This document shows positions 1-12,796 of a DNA stretch of 64,000 bases, in pieces (the stretch's first letter is position 1; the number at the start of each line of letters is the position of its first letter). The stretch is taken from assembly GCA_029747015.1 (NCBI GenBank), contig JAKOGI010000352.1, positions 543,501 through 607,500 on the forward strand, given 5' to 3'. Source of the stretch: Carnegiea gigantea. Its lineage: Eukaryota > Streptophyta > Magnoliopsida > Caryophyllales > Cactaceae. The notes below the pieces were generated by a model. It was not told where the DNA came from and did not search any database. It saw only the letters and a list, made by a program, of their open reading frames with translations. A program made the translations under genes and the position numbers.

Positions 1-693
1 GCAGATATGACATTTATTAGGTATGCAATAAAATGATTCTTATTGTGTTGGCCATGTCAAGAGCCTTGCTATAGTCAAGGACATAAGGCCCATCTTATAC
101 TGTACAGTGGTTTACAAGATTATGTGTTTTGGGATTTCATTAAGGAGGTTTTAGGATTTCATTAAGGACGTTTTTGTACAGTTATAGTTTCCATGACAAT
201 TTATTGCATGGGTTATGATTTACGTTAGAACTCCATCTTATTCAATTCAACTCAATGGGAATATTTGTGGTGAATTTGAAAGGGGGAGGGGCCTAACATA
301 AGGGGACACCATATCCCCTCTTCTTTTTATACTATGCATGGAATACGTATCTAGATGCTTGAAGATGATATCGCAACATCCCCAGTTTCAATTTCATCAA
401 GCTTATCGAAAATTGAGGATAAATTATCTAGTGTTTGCAGATTATTTATTGATTTTTTGCTCAGCAAACATCAAGGCTGTGCCGAGTATGATGGAGGATT
501 TTCAACATTTTTTCTGAAACTGGAGGCGTTTCAGCTAGCCTACATAAATAGCAGGAAATTATAAGTGGTGTGGAGGAAAACATAAAGCAATAATTTTAAC
601 AATGTGTGGTTTTCAAGAAGGAGTCCTCCCCTTGAAGTATCTAGCTGTTCCAGTAACATCTGGGAGATTGACCAAAGCTGATTGTAGAGAGCG
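1..693 (+). pseudogene. L1-type LINE reverse transcriptase, first part (interrupted)
   Basis: Degraded reverse transcriptase of a plant L1-type LINE, readable in shifting + frames. Seen: a segment reading like YDSV-WDF-KEVL near 95-165; the palm block GDTISPLLFILCMEYVSR at 302-355, equivalent to the RQGDP-SPxLF-CME-LSR block of plant LINEs; and LPLKYLAVPVTSGRLTKADC near 630-690, the usual block after the YLGVP motif. Stops and frameshifts are frequent and the start lies outside the window. The family's next expected words (LVEKI-x-KIKTxSxR) occur immediately after 61509, so this is the left half of a LINE split by Athila-O. Assignment is by remembered family motifs; confidence in LINE identity is high. 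Confidence 0.85.
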
Positions 694-1941
694 TGACATG
701 CACCGTAAGTGCACGGGTGTTGTAGTGTAGATTAAAATATCGTCATCTAGGACCAATGCAATCTATTGAGTTTTGTTCTTCTAAGATGCTAAGCAAAATA
801 AGTATGCAATGGATTGTTTGACTATAGTAAATGATTACTTTACAACAAAATTGGGAATTCAATCAAGTAAAAGCATCTAGGGATTTGTGTTGCCTAGCAA
901 AAGTTAGACCCTTGAATTATGCATTTGCTTTTTTCTAGTTTGGATGTTTCAAAGAAATACAATCTAAGTTAATTCAATCTTTTCTCTTAAAATAAATCGA
1001 ATTGCATAAACTAATTCAATTATCATTCTTTCAAATGTTTTTGTTTTAGTCTAGGTTATAGATCTTGATTACCAATTTTCCTCTTAACATGCAATTCTCT
1101 TTCAAGAACTACTAAGTCAAGTCTAATCTTGTTGATCTAATAGTGGGTTTCTCCTTTTGGTATTTCACCCAACTATCAATCCATATGCAAGTAAATTTAG
1201 TCACAATCACTCACATCCATTCAAACACAAGTTAGATAGAATTAATCTGAAGTAGACAAAGCACAAGTTTGATAGACTTAGGGATCCAACAACAATATTT
1301 TAGCTAGCAAATCCCTTAGATTAAACAAAACTATTCACTCATGAGTCAAACTAAATCAAAATATTTCAAACCAAACATCTACTAAAACAAATCAAGAAAG
1401 AGTTCAAGAAGTAGAGGAGAGTATGCTTAGCACAACGGAGATCTCTTCAATAATATTTCAATCTTGAAGTCTCCTCTTGCAAAAGCTTTCCTTTGTTCTT
1501 CTATTGCTTCAAAATGATTAGAAATGTGAAATTTGGCTGAGATGACAGAGAGGATAAGGAGACAGGATGCTTTTTTTTGGGCCAAAAAACCCCCTAGCAA
1601 TAGCAAAGCTCAAGCACTTTCAACCACACAATGAAGGAAGATGAAGGGGTCTTCAGTTTGGAAGGCACCATGATCCCACTGTAGTGCCTACTACACTACC
1701 CTTCTCGATCCCTTCTTCTTACCACGAGCATATAAGCTAGGAGGCATTCATGATGGGTTAAGCGACCTTCATTTGAGAGTCAATACAGGGCCAAAATGAT
1801 CTTAAAACATGTAAAACACATCAAGGGAACATACCCAAGCATAAAACGGGAATATAGGCATAAATCAACCACTAAGTCACTCAATTCCCTAAGAATGGTA
1901 GCAATTGACCCTAGAATGGTGCATATTTTCAACTATTATCA
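694..1941 (-). repeat. Athila-O 3' LTR
   Basis: About 1.25 kb. It starts TGACATGCACCGTAAGTGCA and ends ATTATCA. It aligns by eye along its whole length with 60246-61509, sharing for example the phrases around CAATGCAATCTATTGAGTTTTG and the closing GTAGCAATTGACCCTA region. In element orientation it is followed (inside) by a polypurine tract. Short ORFs in it have no recognisable product. Confidence 0.85.
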
Positions 1942-3690
1942 AATGCCCCAATGCTTGAGCTATTGCTTGTCCCCAAGCAGTCATGAGATTAAAAGCTAAT
2001 TTTATTCACAACTTCCTTAGGAAAGACCTAAGTAGCATCTGTATCGGCAAAACTTAACCCAAAGTTAGCCCAAAAGTGATCAAAACATTTAGCAATTAGA
2101 TAGTAGAATGAAGTTTTTGAAAAACCTTTAAAGACTACATTGTCAAATTTTAAATTAATGACCAAAATCATCTTAATCATCCACATTGCACATGTAAAGA
2201 TAGAGCCAAAAAACAATCAATAGAACCTTACTTTAGTCTTGTGACACTCTTTACTCATGTGTATAAGTTGGGTGAGTTCCCACAACTCTTATTCTAAAGG
2301 CTCAATTCTCCATAAGCTTACTTACTTGCTCAAATTCGCCACTACTAAAACACAAAATACAGGCAATCATGAGGACTTAGTATGGGTTCTAACGAGGCCA
2401 TGGGTAAAGGGTAAGAGGGAGAACAAATAGTTTGGGAATGTAGAGCTAAAAGCTAAAGACTAAGAGCACTTCATCAGTTTCACATGTAACTTACTCCTCA
2501 AACCAATACAACTCAAATATTCAATCAAATCACATAGGAGAAAATGTTAAATCTTTAGAGCACATATAGACAATCCAACAATGCTAAACTCCTTTGCTCT
2601 CTTTTTTATTTTGTTTCGTTTTGTTTTTCCAAGTTTTTTTCTTCCTTCTTGTTTTCAAAGAGAATGGCCATGGATAGAAACATTCAACACTCCTCCAACA
2701 TTTTGTAACATTCGACCCATTTTTAATAAACTAATCAAACTAAACCACCTATAGACCTTAACATCCACAAACTAACCCCCAATCAAAATATCACAAAGTG
2801 AAACTCTATAGTCTTGGCCTAAGGGTAAGATACATGTTTAGCCAAGGGATATATATGAAGGTTAACATCAATAAACATGTTTAAAGCTTAAAAGATCTAG
2901 CAAGGATATATCATGCATAGCAAGGTCGCTATTTGGTCAATGTAGTTCAATTAAAACAAAGATACCTCAATCATTTTGCCTAAATGCATATGCTAGTGTG
3001 ATCTTGAATATGAGTCAAAGCAAAGTCTAGAGAAATGAAGGCTGGAAGAGTCACCCAAGAAAGGCATGAAGACTAAAATTGATGAATTAGTCCTTGAAAG
3101 CTCAAAGCCTCATAGGACATCCACCATAGTTATCACCAATCATGAAGATTCACATGCAAATTTTGCACACTAAGATTCATTGGGCAATCAACTCGCATTC
3201 AATACCTGGTAAAACATGAAGCGCATTTCAAAAAAATCATTTCCAAACACTTTTATTCACAATTGGACATATCAAAGGGCAAGCCAAACCAAAGAAGTCT
3301 ACCAAGTCTACTAAATTCAACATCGGAGATTGTTTTTCCAATGCTTTTAGCTTTTTTAAAATTTTTTTCTTGAATACAATCTTATATAAAGTTAATCCCA
3401 AATGCAAAAATACTCTAAATGTCATGCTTCTAATATTTAAAACACATGAGAGATGCAAAACTACAGAAATAAAACTAAATGTGCTAACTACATGCTCTAG
3501 CTACAAGTTTTTCTTAAATCCAATTCTAAATACAATCACGTGCACTAGATACACATCCATAAGCTCAAGAAATCAGACATCAAACACCATCAATCAACTC
3601 CCCCATGCTTGGACAAAGCATTGTCCTCAATGCAAGCACATACATAAAGGTGAGGGGGAGGACCAAGAAGTCTAGAAAGGAGGAGGAGTA
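1942..3690 (-). other. Athila-O polypurine tract and 3' untranslated region
   Basis: Directly inside the LTR, the minus strand reads GCATTGGGGCATT (1954-1942), a degraded polypurine tract. The following 1.7 kb is non-coding. It is similar in order and wording to the 3' regions of Athila-I (6921-7640) and Athila-III (48331-50090), for example the segment near 3024-3120 matched at 6926-7030 and 49350-49450. It contains T-rich runs near 2600-2640 and 3355-3375. No gene seen. Confidence 0.7.
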
Positions 3691-4964
3691 GGAGGGTGTG
3701 GACGATGGCTTTGAGAGATATGCCAATCTCTTCAAGTCTCGAGACATGCCCTAAAGACCTAGAAATACTGGTTCTAAGAGGCATTCATTCTATGGAGCTC
3801 ATCATGTCACTCTTGAACAAAGTCATGAAAAGCGATATTTTTAGATTGAACATATGCTCGTATGGGGGCTTGCTCCTCCTGAGTAGACCTAAGGTTGGCT
3901 TGAGCCTCTTTATAATCATGGGAGGATGGTTGGGAGGAAGAACTAAGGGCACCATTGTGTGTGGGTGGGGGAGAGGGAGCTGTGAGATAAACAACCTCGT
4001 CATCATTGGGTAACCATGAGAGATTAGCCCGATGAAGCAATGTGGTAGTCTTGATATTAGGAAGTGGCAAAAGTAGATTCACGAGGTGTACCCTACAAAA
4101 TTTCATCAGCTCAAAAGCAGCTTTGCCAAGCTACTCGAATGTCAAAACCCTGTCCTCTAGGCTAGGCTTAATATCTAGAGACCGAACAATGGGGTGATAT
4201 CTCCAATCACAATCCTACCCCCAGCACTAGTAGTTGCATTGTATAATTGGGTGGCTAGAAAGACCCAGGGTCAATTCAGACACCATTAATCATACTAGAC
4301 AAAATGTGTAGCTTAGATAATTGAGGGACATTTAGACTATCGTCCTTAGCAAAGACACCACAAGATAACATTTATTGGGCTACTCATATGCACGGGTTTC
4401 TAATAAATGTGCCTTTATAGGTACTTGTGTTGTACCATTAATCTCTTAAAATTTCATACCAAAAGGTATTTCGATGGGGCACATGACGCCATGGTAAGTC
4501 CAAACATGGTGGAAAACCAAACACGCCAGTAAAGGCAGTAAGGATAAACTCATAGAATTCTCCTTTCAAGTAAAAGGAAATGTATCCTTGTTTACATCTC
4601 GGACCATGAGTCACCTCTACATACAATGTATTCAAAAATTCAAGGGTAAGGTTTGTATAGGCATGGTCTTGGGCCTCAATAAATTGGTCTATCCCACCAA
4701 TTGTAAACAACCACCGAATATCATTTAACAAATACAATTAGTGGTTCAATAAATCTGCATCATAGTATTGAGTAGCAGCAATAACTCTACCACTCAAACA
4801 ATTATATCTAGCAATGTGATTGGGATGAGTTAAACCAAAATAAGGTGAGGAGCATTACCTCAACATGCATTGGTGGATGTTTGGGAGGTTAATGTTGCTC
4901 GTTATGGTGCTTGCTCGAAAGTGTTCACCCCTTCTGTGGTCCTTAGCTTCTTTTTGGGTGCCAT
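3690..4964 (-). pseudogene. Athila ORF1 (env-position) protein, Athila-O copy
   Basis: Remnant of the Athila ORF-1 protein (Pfam ATHILA family), which sits between integrase and the 3' LTR where other lineages have env; its function is not established. The chosen start is the ATG at 4964, giving MAPKKKLRT as in the Athila-I copy. Recognisable segments: DIRWLFT...GPRCKQGYISFYLKGEFYE (about 4715-4540) and TTTLLHRANLSWLPNDD (about 4050-4000), with a Q/S-rich tail ending HDFVQE near 3807. At least two frame changes separate them. A longer ORF beginning upstream at 5420 is low-complexity leader read through in the same frame. Confidence 0.75.
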
Positions 4965-5869
4965 AGGAAGATTTTGAGAGGAATGTCGAAGGTTGTGAGA
5001 AATCCTTAACAGTAGAGGATATGGGACTATGGTATAGACAGAAAATGGAGAATTTGTAAAGCTTTTTGGCCATGGAATGGAAAGAGGATGAAGATGAGTG
5101 AAGAAAATGAAAAATTTAGGTGAAGAAAGATGGAAATGGAGAATTAGGGTCAGATGGAGTTCAAGTGTGGGTAGATAGAGAAGAAGAATGTGAAATTTGT
5201 GTGGAAAAATGGAAAAAATGAACACGGATGGGGAGAAAATTGGGAGATTTGGAGTTACTTTGAAGTAAAAAATGGAGGGGATGCAAGGTGTGGTTGTGGA
5301 GGCCTTAGAGAGGAAGGGAGAGGGATAGAGAGAGAAAAGGTCGAAGTGAGAAGATAAAATGTGGTTGCAGGGGGAAGGTCTCAGGTTAAAACCCTGACCG
5401 CAGGTGTAGCAGGCTACCACAGTCCCACCGTGATGCCTGCTGCCATGAATGTTCCTTTTTTTTGGGTATTTTTTTAGAGTAGAAATGAGCCGCGGTCTGT
5501 GGTAATAACCACTTTTGGACCATGGTAATGACTAGCTCACTCACTTCTATCCTTGTGGTCTTTTTTCACTTTTTTTCCTTCTTTTCTCACATAATGGAAA
5601 ACAACCTAAAATCTATATACATCAAAAAAGGAAAAAAAAAAACATTAAAATGACTTTAACTGCCTCCTAAAAAGAGCTCTTTTAGGCTTGAGAGCTCGAC
5701 CACTGTTCTTCAAGCTTGAATAGGGTCGGTTAGAGTATGCATAGCGGTTTTTGTAATTAGCTCTCCTATGAAATATGGCTCAAGCTACTGTCCATTGACT
5801 TTGAATGAACTGGTGGACTCACTCCAGACCGCCACTGCCCCATGAGGGAAGATCTTAGTGACTTGCAAT
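4965..5869 (-). other. Athila-O spacer between integrase and ORF1
   Basis: A/G-rich on the + strand (T/C-rich in element orientation). It corresponds to the spacers at 8889-9650 and 51352-52160 in the other Athila copies. It ends near the shared phrase TTGCCTCCCAAGAAGCTC (here degraded, about 5650-5690). No conserved protein; the ORF crossing it is low complexity. Confidence 0.6.
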
Positions 5870-6920
5870 GGTCCTGACTACTGGGATCGCAGTTTGCCCG
5901 GAGATAACCTCAACTTCCAATTGAACAAAAAGACCATGTCACCTTCTTCAAACCTCTTCTTCATGATATACTTGTTATGCCAATGCTTGGTCCTTTCCTT
6001 GTAAATAAAGAAACTCTTATAGGCTTGTAACCTTAACTCATCAAGCTCATTGAGTTGCAACATCCTTTGCTCTCCGACTGCCATATGCCTTGTGGTCAAG
6101 TTCAACCAGAAAATGCCAAGACTTTCTAAACACTAGTTGATATGGAGTAGTGCCGAGGGGACTCTTACAAGCAGTCTAGTATGCCCATAGAGCATCATCT
6201 AGTTTTAATGACCAATCTTTTCGGGACCGATCAATCTTTTCGGGACCTATCAATAATCTTCTCTAATATACTCTTCAATTCATGGTTGGATAGCTCTACT
6301 TGGTCATTATTTGGGGATGGTAAGGTGTAGCAACCTTGTGAAAACCCTATATTTCTTCAAAGGAGTTCTAGTGGCTTGTTGCAAAAGTGAGTTCCATTAT
6401 CACTCAAAAGAGCCCTTGAAGTGCCAAGTCTTATGAAAATATTATTCTTGAAGAACTTGATAACAACCTTGGAATTATTGGTAGGGGTGGCAATGGCTTC
6501 CACCCACTTGGAGACATAGTCTATCGTAATAAGGATGTATAGATTGTTGTGTCAAGAAGGGAGCGGTCCAATGAAGTCAATTGCGCACACATCAAATAGT
6601 TCCACTTCAAGAATACCACTTTAAGGCATTTCATGGAGCTTATAAATATTCCCCGATCTTCACAAGTCATGACATACTCCCTTGCATCCTTGGAAAGAGT
6701 GGGCTAATAGAAGCTCGCGGGAAGAACCTTGATAATTGACTTCTTAGGGCCAAAATGTCCACCATTCGTAGAAGCATGGCAATGGTGATGGACACTTTGG
6801 ACCTCATCTTTTGGTAAACATATAATCTCCACACAGGTTACAGAGAAGAGGCTCCTCCCACACATTATACTTAGCATCGGCTAAAAACTTTTTCCTTTTT
6901 TATAGGTCGATGATAGAAAA
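5870..6920 (-). pseudogene. Athila-O integrase remnant
   Basis: Minus-strand integrase. The zinc-binding HHCC region reads HHCHASTNGGHFGPKKS (about 6800-6750) followed by YVMTCE near 6660. The catalytic core is recognisable from the block around PYHPQ near 6330, and the C-terminal side reads RKDWSLKLDDALWAYQTACK near 6215-6150. Many stops. A 19-bp stretch (ATCAATCTTTTCGGGACC-like) is tandemly duplicated at about 6215-6250. Upstream pol (RNase H and most of RT) is missing: sequence switches at about 6921 to the 3' UTR of Athila-I. Confidence 0.75.
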
Positions 6921-7640
6921 CGGTAAGTTCTAAAGAAATGATATCTAGGAAGAGTCACTCAAGAAAAGGCAAGAGGCTAAAATTGATAGATTAGTCTTAT
7001 AAAGCTCAAAGCCTCATGAGATATTTACCAAAGTTATAACTAGCTTATTTGGATCCACATGCCAACATTTATGCAAAAGAGTCATAGGGCAATCAATTCG
7101 CACTCAACATAATGCTAAAATATGAAGCACAAATTTTCACAAATTCACTTCCTAAAAAACTTTTATTCACAATTTGGCATAGTAAAGGAACATTCTAAAC
7201 CAAAGAACACTACTTAGTCTACCAAGTTCATCATCAGAGGATCATTTTTTTTTCTTTTTGGTTTTGGTTGTTTTTGATTTTTTTCCCTAAAATGCAAGCC
7301 TAAATGAAAGTAAACCTAAAATGTAAAACTACCCTAAATGTCATGCTTCTAATGCACAAGAAATATAAAACTACTAGAATGAAACTAAATACGTTAACAA
7401 CATGGAGTAAATCTTAAAATCTAAAACTAAATGCAATTATATACAATATATACACATGCTTGAACTATAAACTAAGCATTAGGCACCAAAGGAAAGCAAC
7501 GCAACTCCCCTATGCTTGGACACAACATTGTCCTCAAAGCAACATACATGGAGAAAAGGAAGGGGGAGGACTAAGAAGCAATCAAAAGGGAGGAGGGGAG
7601 AGACAGTGTCAGGCATGTTCTTGAGAGATATGCCAATCTC
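6921..7640 (-). other. Athila-I 3' untranslated region (LTR-proximal part lost)
   Basis: Non-coding. Begins with a phrase shared with Athila-O (about 3024) and Athila-III (about 49350), and includes a T-rich run near 7245-7290. No gene seen. Confidence 0.6.
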
Positions 7641-8888
7641 TCCATGTCTTAAGACGGGCCCTAAAGTCTCGGAAATATTGATTTTGGGAGGCTATCATCC
7701 CACAGAGCTCATCGTGTTGCTATTGCACAAAGTCATGAAGAGCAACTTGTTCAGTTTCAACATAGGCTCGTAGGGAGGCCTGCTCCTCTTGAATGGACTT
7801 AAGGGTGGCTTGAACTTCCTCATAGGTAGTGGAAGAAGGCTGAGAGGATGAATTAGGGCCGCCATGGAAAGTAGGTGGGGGTCTAGGAGGTGTAAGAAGG
7901 ACAATATCAGCATCACCAAGTAACCATGAAAGGTTAGCTCGGTGAAGTAAGGTGGTCCTCTCAACATTGAAAAGTGACAAGGGTAAATCCAAGACAAACG
8001 CCCAACCTCAACCTTACGGAATTTCATTTGTTCAAAAGTAGCTTTATCAAGCCGCTCCAACCTTGAGATGCGATCCTTGGGGTTTGGCTCAACACCTAAA
8101 CATCTAGCAATGGTAATAATGAGACCCCCAAATGACTATCCTACCCGTAGTACTCATAGCTACACTAGGGCCAGGAAAGACGCAGGGTCAATCCAGTCAC
8201 CATTCATCATACTAAACAAGAAATACAGCTCCGACAATCAACAGACATTCATACTATTGTCCCCAGCAAAGCTGCTATATGAAAGCATGCATTGGGCCAC
8301 CTGGATACAACGAATCCTAATAAAGGTGCCTTTGCATGTACTTGTATTTTACCTATAATCCAAAGAAATCTCATCCCAAAAGACATTTGGGTTTAATTCC
8401 GTGGGGACTTGACAGCAAGGCAAGTCTAAGTTAAGGGGAAAGCCAAACATGTTGTTCAGGGCACTAAGGTTCAGTTCATATAATTCGCCTTGTAAATAGA
8501 ATGAAATGTACCCTTCTTGACATCGTGGTCCTCTAGTAACCTCAACATGCAAAGTAACTAAAAAATCCAGGGTGCGGTCCCTATAGGTGTGGTCCTTCAT
8601 TTCAATGAACTCATCCATCTCACCCTGAGTAAACACCCATCTAATGTCATCTAACAACCCCAACTGACCTAACAAATCCTCATTCGAGAAACATGTAGAA
8701 ACAACTAGTCTAGGACTGAAATAATTATAACATGCAACATGACCAGGATGAGTCAAACCTAATGGATAAAGAGCATTACCTCGGGTCCTTACAGTGGTGG
8801 ATGTCCTTGAAGTCCTTATGGCTCTTTGAGGTACTTGGCTCGATGTACCTTCTTCTTGAGCACTCCTTAGCTTCTTTTTGGGTGCCAT
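7640..8888 (-). pseudogene. Athila ORF1 (env-position) protein, Athila-I copy
   Basis: The best-preserved start of ORF1. The ATG at 8888 opens 179 codons, MAPKKKLRSAQEEGTSSQ and on through LLDDIRWVFTQGEMDEF and GPRCQEGYISFYLQGELYE to a stop at 8349. Frame-shifted continuations at 8060-7695 carry FRKVEVGRLSWIYP and TTLLHRANLSWLLGD, the second conserved half. The N-terminal PKKK/R cluster is basic and could be a nuclear-localisation-type stretch (inference). Family: ATHILA ORF-1; role unknown. Confidence 0.8.
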
Positions 8889-9649
8889 GGGAATGAAGTG
8901 AAGTTAAAGGAAAATCGTCAACAATGGAGAAAATGGTGTATGAAAGGAAGAAAAATGGAAGAATAGAAGAGTTTGATGGTAATGAAGTGTAAGAAAGGGG
9001 AACGTGAGAGAAGAGTATGAAGTTTCAAGGAGGAACAAAAGATAATGGTGAAATAACGTAGATAGAGCTGAAAGGATGGGTACAGAGAAGAAGAAGGGAA
9101 AATTTGTGCAAGAAAAAGAGAAATTTGGAGAAAAGAACAGAAAAGGGAAGAAATTGAGTGAAAAATGATGGAGAAATAGAAGATTGAGTGGTTTGTCAAT
9201 GGAGGATTTTAGAGAGAGAAAGAGGGAGGTAGAGAGAGAAAGTGTGTCGAGTAGAGAAGAAAATGAGAGGTAGAAGAAGGAGTACTGCGATTAAATCCCT
9301 TGACCGCAGCACACAGTAGCTCACCACGGACTGTTCGTGGTGGCTGCTGCCAAAGCAGTTTACAATTTTTTTTGTTTATTTTTTTTTTTTTTTTGAGGTA
9401 GCAGCATCATGGCCCGTGGGAACCACCATCTCTAGATTGTGGTGGTGATTGATCTATGACTACTAACCTTGATTTTGCTCTTTTTTTTTCTTTTTTTCTG
9501 TTTGTGCCCTTTTCCCCCTTTTTGTTAAAAATTAGAACACCTTAGAATATATATTCATTAACAAAAAGGAATAAGAAAAATGCTTGGGTTGCCTCCCAAG
9601 AAGCTCTTTTAGGGTTGAGGGCTCGACCTTCTTGTTCAATTATCTTGCA
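8889..9649 (-). other. Athila-I spacer upstream of ORF1
   Basis: Purine-rich on the + strand (8900-9260), then runs of T (about 9367-9394, 9480-9500) and the shared phrase GGGTTGCCTCCCAAGAAGCT at about 9589-9608. Equivalent to 51352-52160 in Athila-III. The ORF at 9199-8918 is low complexity and is not called as a gene. Confidence 0.55.
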
Positions 9650-9868
9650 TTGGTGAAAGCGGAACAATCGATGAGGAAGTGGATGTAACAGCTCCTGGCT
9701 CGCCCTTGTCATGAACCTCACAGTTAAATTCTTGCAAAAGAAGGTATCACCTCTAGTAAACCGGCTGGAGAGCCTTCTTAAGTATCAAATAACGCCAAAC
9801 AGCATGATCCGCATATAAAGTTATCTTGTAGGGGATACCTCCAGACGAGCCACTACCTAACTCGATTG
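9650..9868 (-). pseudogene. RNase H scrap of Athila-I
   Basis: Read on the minus strand this short piece gives KITLYADHAVWRYLILKKA, then LLLQEFNCEVHDK. It aligns with the retroviral RNase H block (V-hTDHaaLryLl-KKdakpRLiRW-LLLQEFd-EvkDrKG). The expected RT lies upstream but is missing; the piece abuts the hAT insertion on one side and ORF1-upstream spacer on the other, so integrase is also deleted. Confidence 0.65.
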
Positions 9869-10441
9869 CTAAATAAGGATGACAATGGGTCGGGTCTGGG
9901 TCGGGTCCAGACCCATTTATTTTTTTTTGGGACCTGGAACCAGACCCGCCTCAGACTCGCTGGGTTTAGAAAGTTAGGATCCAGACCCAGACCCTGTGGG
10001 TTTGGTGAGTCCACGGGTCCTAAATGGGGCCTGATCATTTTTACATTAAAAAGTATTTTTTTTACATCCCAATTTAAATTATCACATTCTAGAGAGACAT
10101 AACAAGATTTAAAAGACATAATATGTGATATAAAACATTCTAACGTCATATGCCATAACTAAATGTTCTACTTACGTCTTACATAACCAACGTAATATTT
10201 TAATACAAATCACAAAACATAAAGTCCATCAAATTTTAAATAAACATAACAAAATAGTAGTTCTTTCACAGCCCACATCCTTCATCCAACATTTCAACTT
10301 CAAGAATTCTATCTAAAGATTTGCACTACCATCGGTTTCAGTATATCATCAAGATCCTATAATGATAAAAGACAGATTATAATTTACTGTTCATAAGGTA
10401 GAATTAAAGAAACATATTGACATCAAAGTACATTAAGTAAG

Positions 10442-12796
10442 TTATACCATATTAATGACGTCAGATTTTGAATTTTCTTCATTGCCATCGGAATCGTCAA
10501 CAATCGTACCATAAGCAAGTGGATTTTCCGCTATGACATTAAGTAAACGAATAAAAATTAGAAAATAATCAATGAAAAGGTATATTAATTGACTATAAAT
10601 AAAGGTAGGATAAGTAATTACCCTTGGCAATGGCATCTTGAGTTATCCAATTTTGTAAGCACATTAATGTCTCTACTGTTTTAGCATGAAGCCTAGACCG
10701 ATGAGGACTAATTATTCTTCCACCCATACTAAGAGCGCTTTCCGATGCCACAGTAGAAATGGGTATGGCAAGAATATCCCTTGCAATCCTTCTCAATGTT
10801 GGGTACTTGCATCTTTTTTCCAATAGTCAAGAACATCAAAGTTTGAATCATTAGGCAATGTGTCATCATTTAAGTAATGCTCCAACTCACACTTTACATT
10901 CACCTTTCTTTGTTTTGTCTTCTTTGCTCAGGCAAAATCATCTTCATCATCAATATCGAAAGTCTCAGGACCTTTTCGCTTCATAGAAACTTTAGGTGGC
11001 TGCCTAGAAGAAGCACCTTCTTGCTCGATGCTTCCGACATCAAACTTTTGGTATTCGACCAAGAGATCACCAAGCAAACCCTAATTCTCTCCAACTCTAG
11101 CTCAACCCCTTCATTGTATATTCTCTTGAAATAATAATAAACACAATCCATCTTATTTCTAGGATCCAAAATGGTAGCAATGAACCAAAAGTCCATTAGT
11201 TTGGCTCCAATATTTGTCAAATTTCTCAATCATATTTGCCACCATATTTCTAATGAGCTCATTCTCACTGCAACTAACCTCTCAAAGCAAGTCTAATAGC
11301 ACAAATTCATTAAAAAAACAAGTTCGCCATAGGATACTTCCTACCAGAAAAAGCCTTTGTTGTTTATAGAAATTTCTAATTTCTCACAAAAATGTTCGGC
11401 CATTCCCAATCATCTTCAGCAGGAACCACAAACTTAAGTCTCTTATTCAGGCATTTCAATCTATTAAAAACAACCTTATAAGGCAAACTTGTTTGAAGCA
11501 TTAAAAAACTAGAATCCCATCTAGTTTTACAATCAAGAACCAACATTTTAGAACTATTCAATTCTAAGAAATGACAAGTATCCATGAACTTTTCAATTCT
11601 TTTTGGAGTCAATGTCTAAAAAGCGACACATTCTTGAATCTTTTCAATTGCACAGTCAATCACATCCAATCCATCCTTAACAATCAAATTAAGAATATGA
11701 GCAGCACACCTCATGTGCAAGAAAGCGCTACACAATATAAGAGACTTTGGTTCAAATTCATCCACCAACATAGCTAACATTGCATCATTAGTGGTATAAT
11801 TATCAACAACCATAGATGAAATTTTGTTAGCAATGCTATAATGTGATAAACAATCCAAAAGAATCTTAGCAAGAATGGTTTCCATGTGTGGGCATGGCAC
11901 ATATGAAAACCTAAATAAATAAAACAGAACATACTTTAAGCATATATGTGAATAAACATATTATAAAATTATAACAATATATGTAATTAGTTGTAGAAGA
12001 ATTACCTCAAAGTCCTGCTACGTAAGACCCATTGCTCATCAACAAAGTGGGAAGTGATAACCATGTATCCTTTTTTCTGATTTGAAGCTGTCCACATATC
12101 CGTTGTAATTGCAACTCGACTGGAGTTATACACCAACATGTCTTTAAGGATAACTTTCTCACTTTCAAACACTTTTATAATATCAATCTTCAAAGTATTT
12201 TGAGAAATTATCTTAAATGAAGGATTGAGGCTATTCGCAAAATCCCTAAATCCAATATGGCCAACCATGGACAATGGATACTCATGTATCACAATCATAT
12301 TCATCAACCTCCTCCTAGAGGATTCTTGATCAAAGTTAAACTCAAACTTTGTTTTCAATTCCAAATTATGCGTCCCATCATCTTCTGGTATTATGTTCAA
12401 TCTTCTTTGCCCAGCTCCAAGTCTTAAATGCCTACCACTGCAAACCTTTTCAGCATGTTTTTTAAGATGTAAAGTTCCACTTGAGGTATTAGCTGACAAC
12501 GTCTTCTTACGATGGAGACATTTAGCTGCTATGAGAACTCCGTTGACCAAAATTCTTTCATAATAATCCCATACTTTTGAAGTAGCTTTCCTACTTCTTT
12601 GAGAAGAGGTACCTGATATAGGTTCTTTTGTTGGGATATCATCTCCATCATCTTCCAAGTTCGCAAAAGTTGCTTCTAAATTCTCATTTTCATACCTAGG
12701 CGGAGGTGGTATAGATTGAGATGATCCACCATCACATGCATCTTTTGACTGAGATGCCTTAGCCCTAGATTCCACACAATGTGAATCTTCTTCCAT
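10442..12796 (-). pseudogene. hAT transposase (zf-BED, RNase H-like core, hATC dimerisation), broken
   Basis: The first exon (12796-about 12002) encodes an acidic/S-rich N-terminus, a BED-type finger region (SKVWDYYERI ... LKKHAEKVC) and ITTDMWTASNQKKGYMVITSHF. A GT donor after LRSRTLR and an AG acceptor near 11911 suggest an intron. The next exon gives FSYVPCPHMETILAKILLD, then VVDNYTTNDAM and CAAHILNLIVKDGLD; an in-frame TAG falls at about 11616, followed by TRWDSSFLML. After further frame breaks come LDPRNKMDCVYYYF (about 11180) and the hATC region ILAIPISTVASESALSMGGR (about 10770). A donor-like GTAATT follows AKG, with a small last exon ending near 10442. Role: cut-and-paste transposition of its own element; inactive here. 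Confidence 0.85.

Noticed and set aside
4902..5420. 172-codon minus-strand ORF starting at 5420
   Set aside because: Only the last part (from 4964) is ORF1; the upstream portion is low-complexity leader.
10442..12796. BED-type zinc finger protein as a domesticated host gene
   Set aside because: It lies between hAT terminal inverted repeats with a target duplication and has in-frame stops, so it is a dead transposase.
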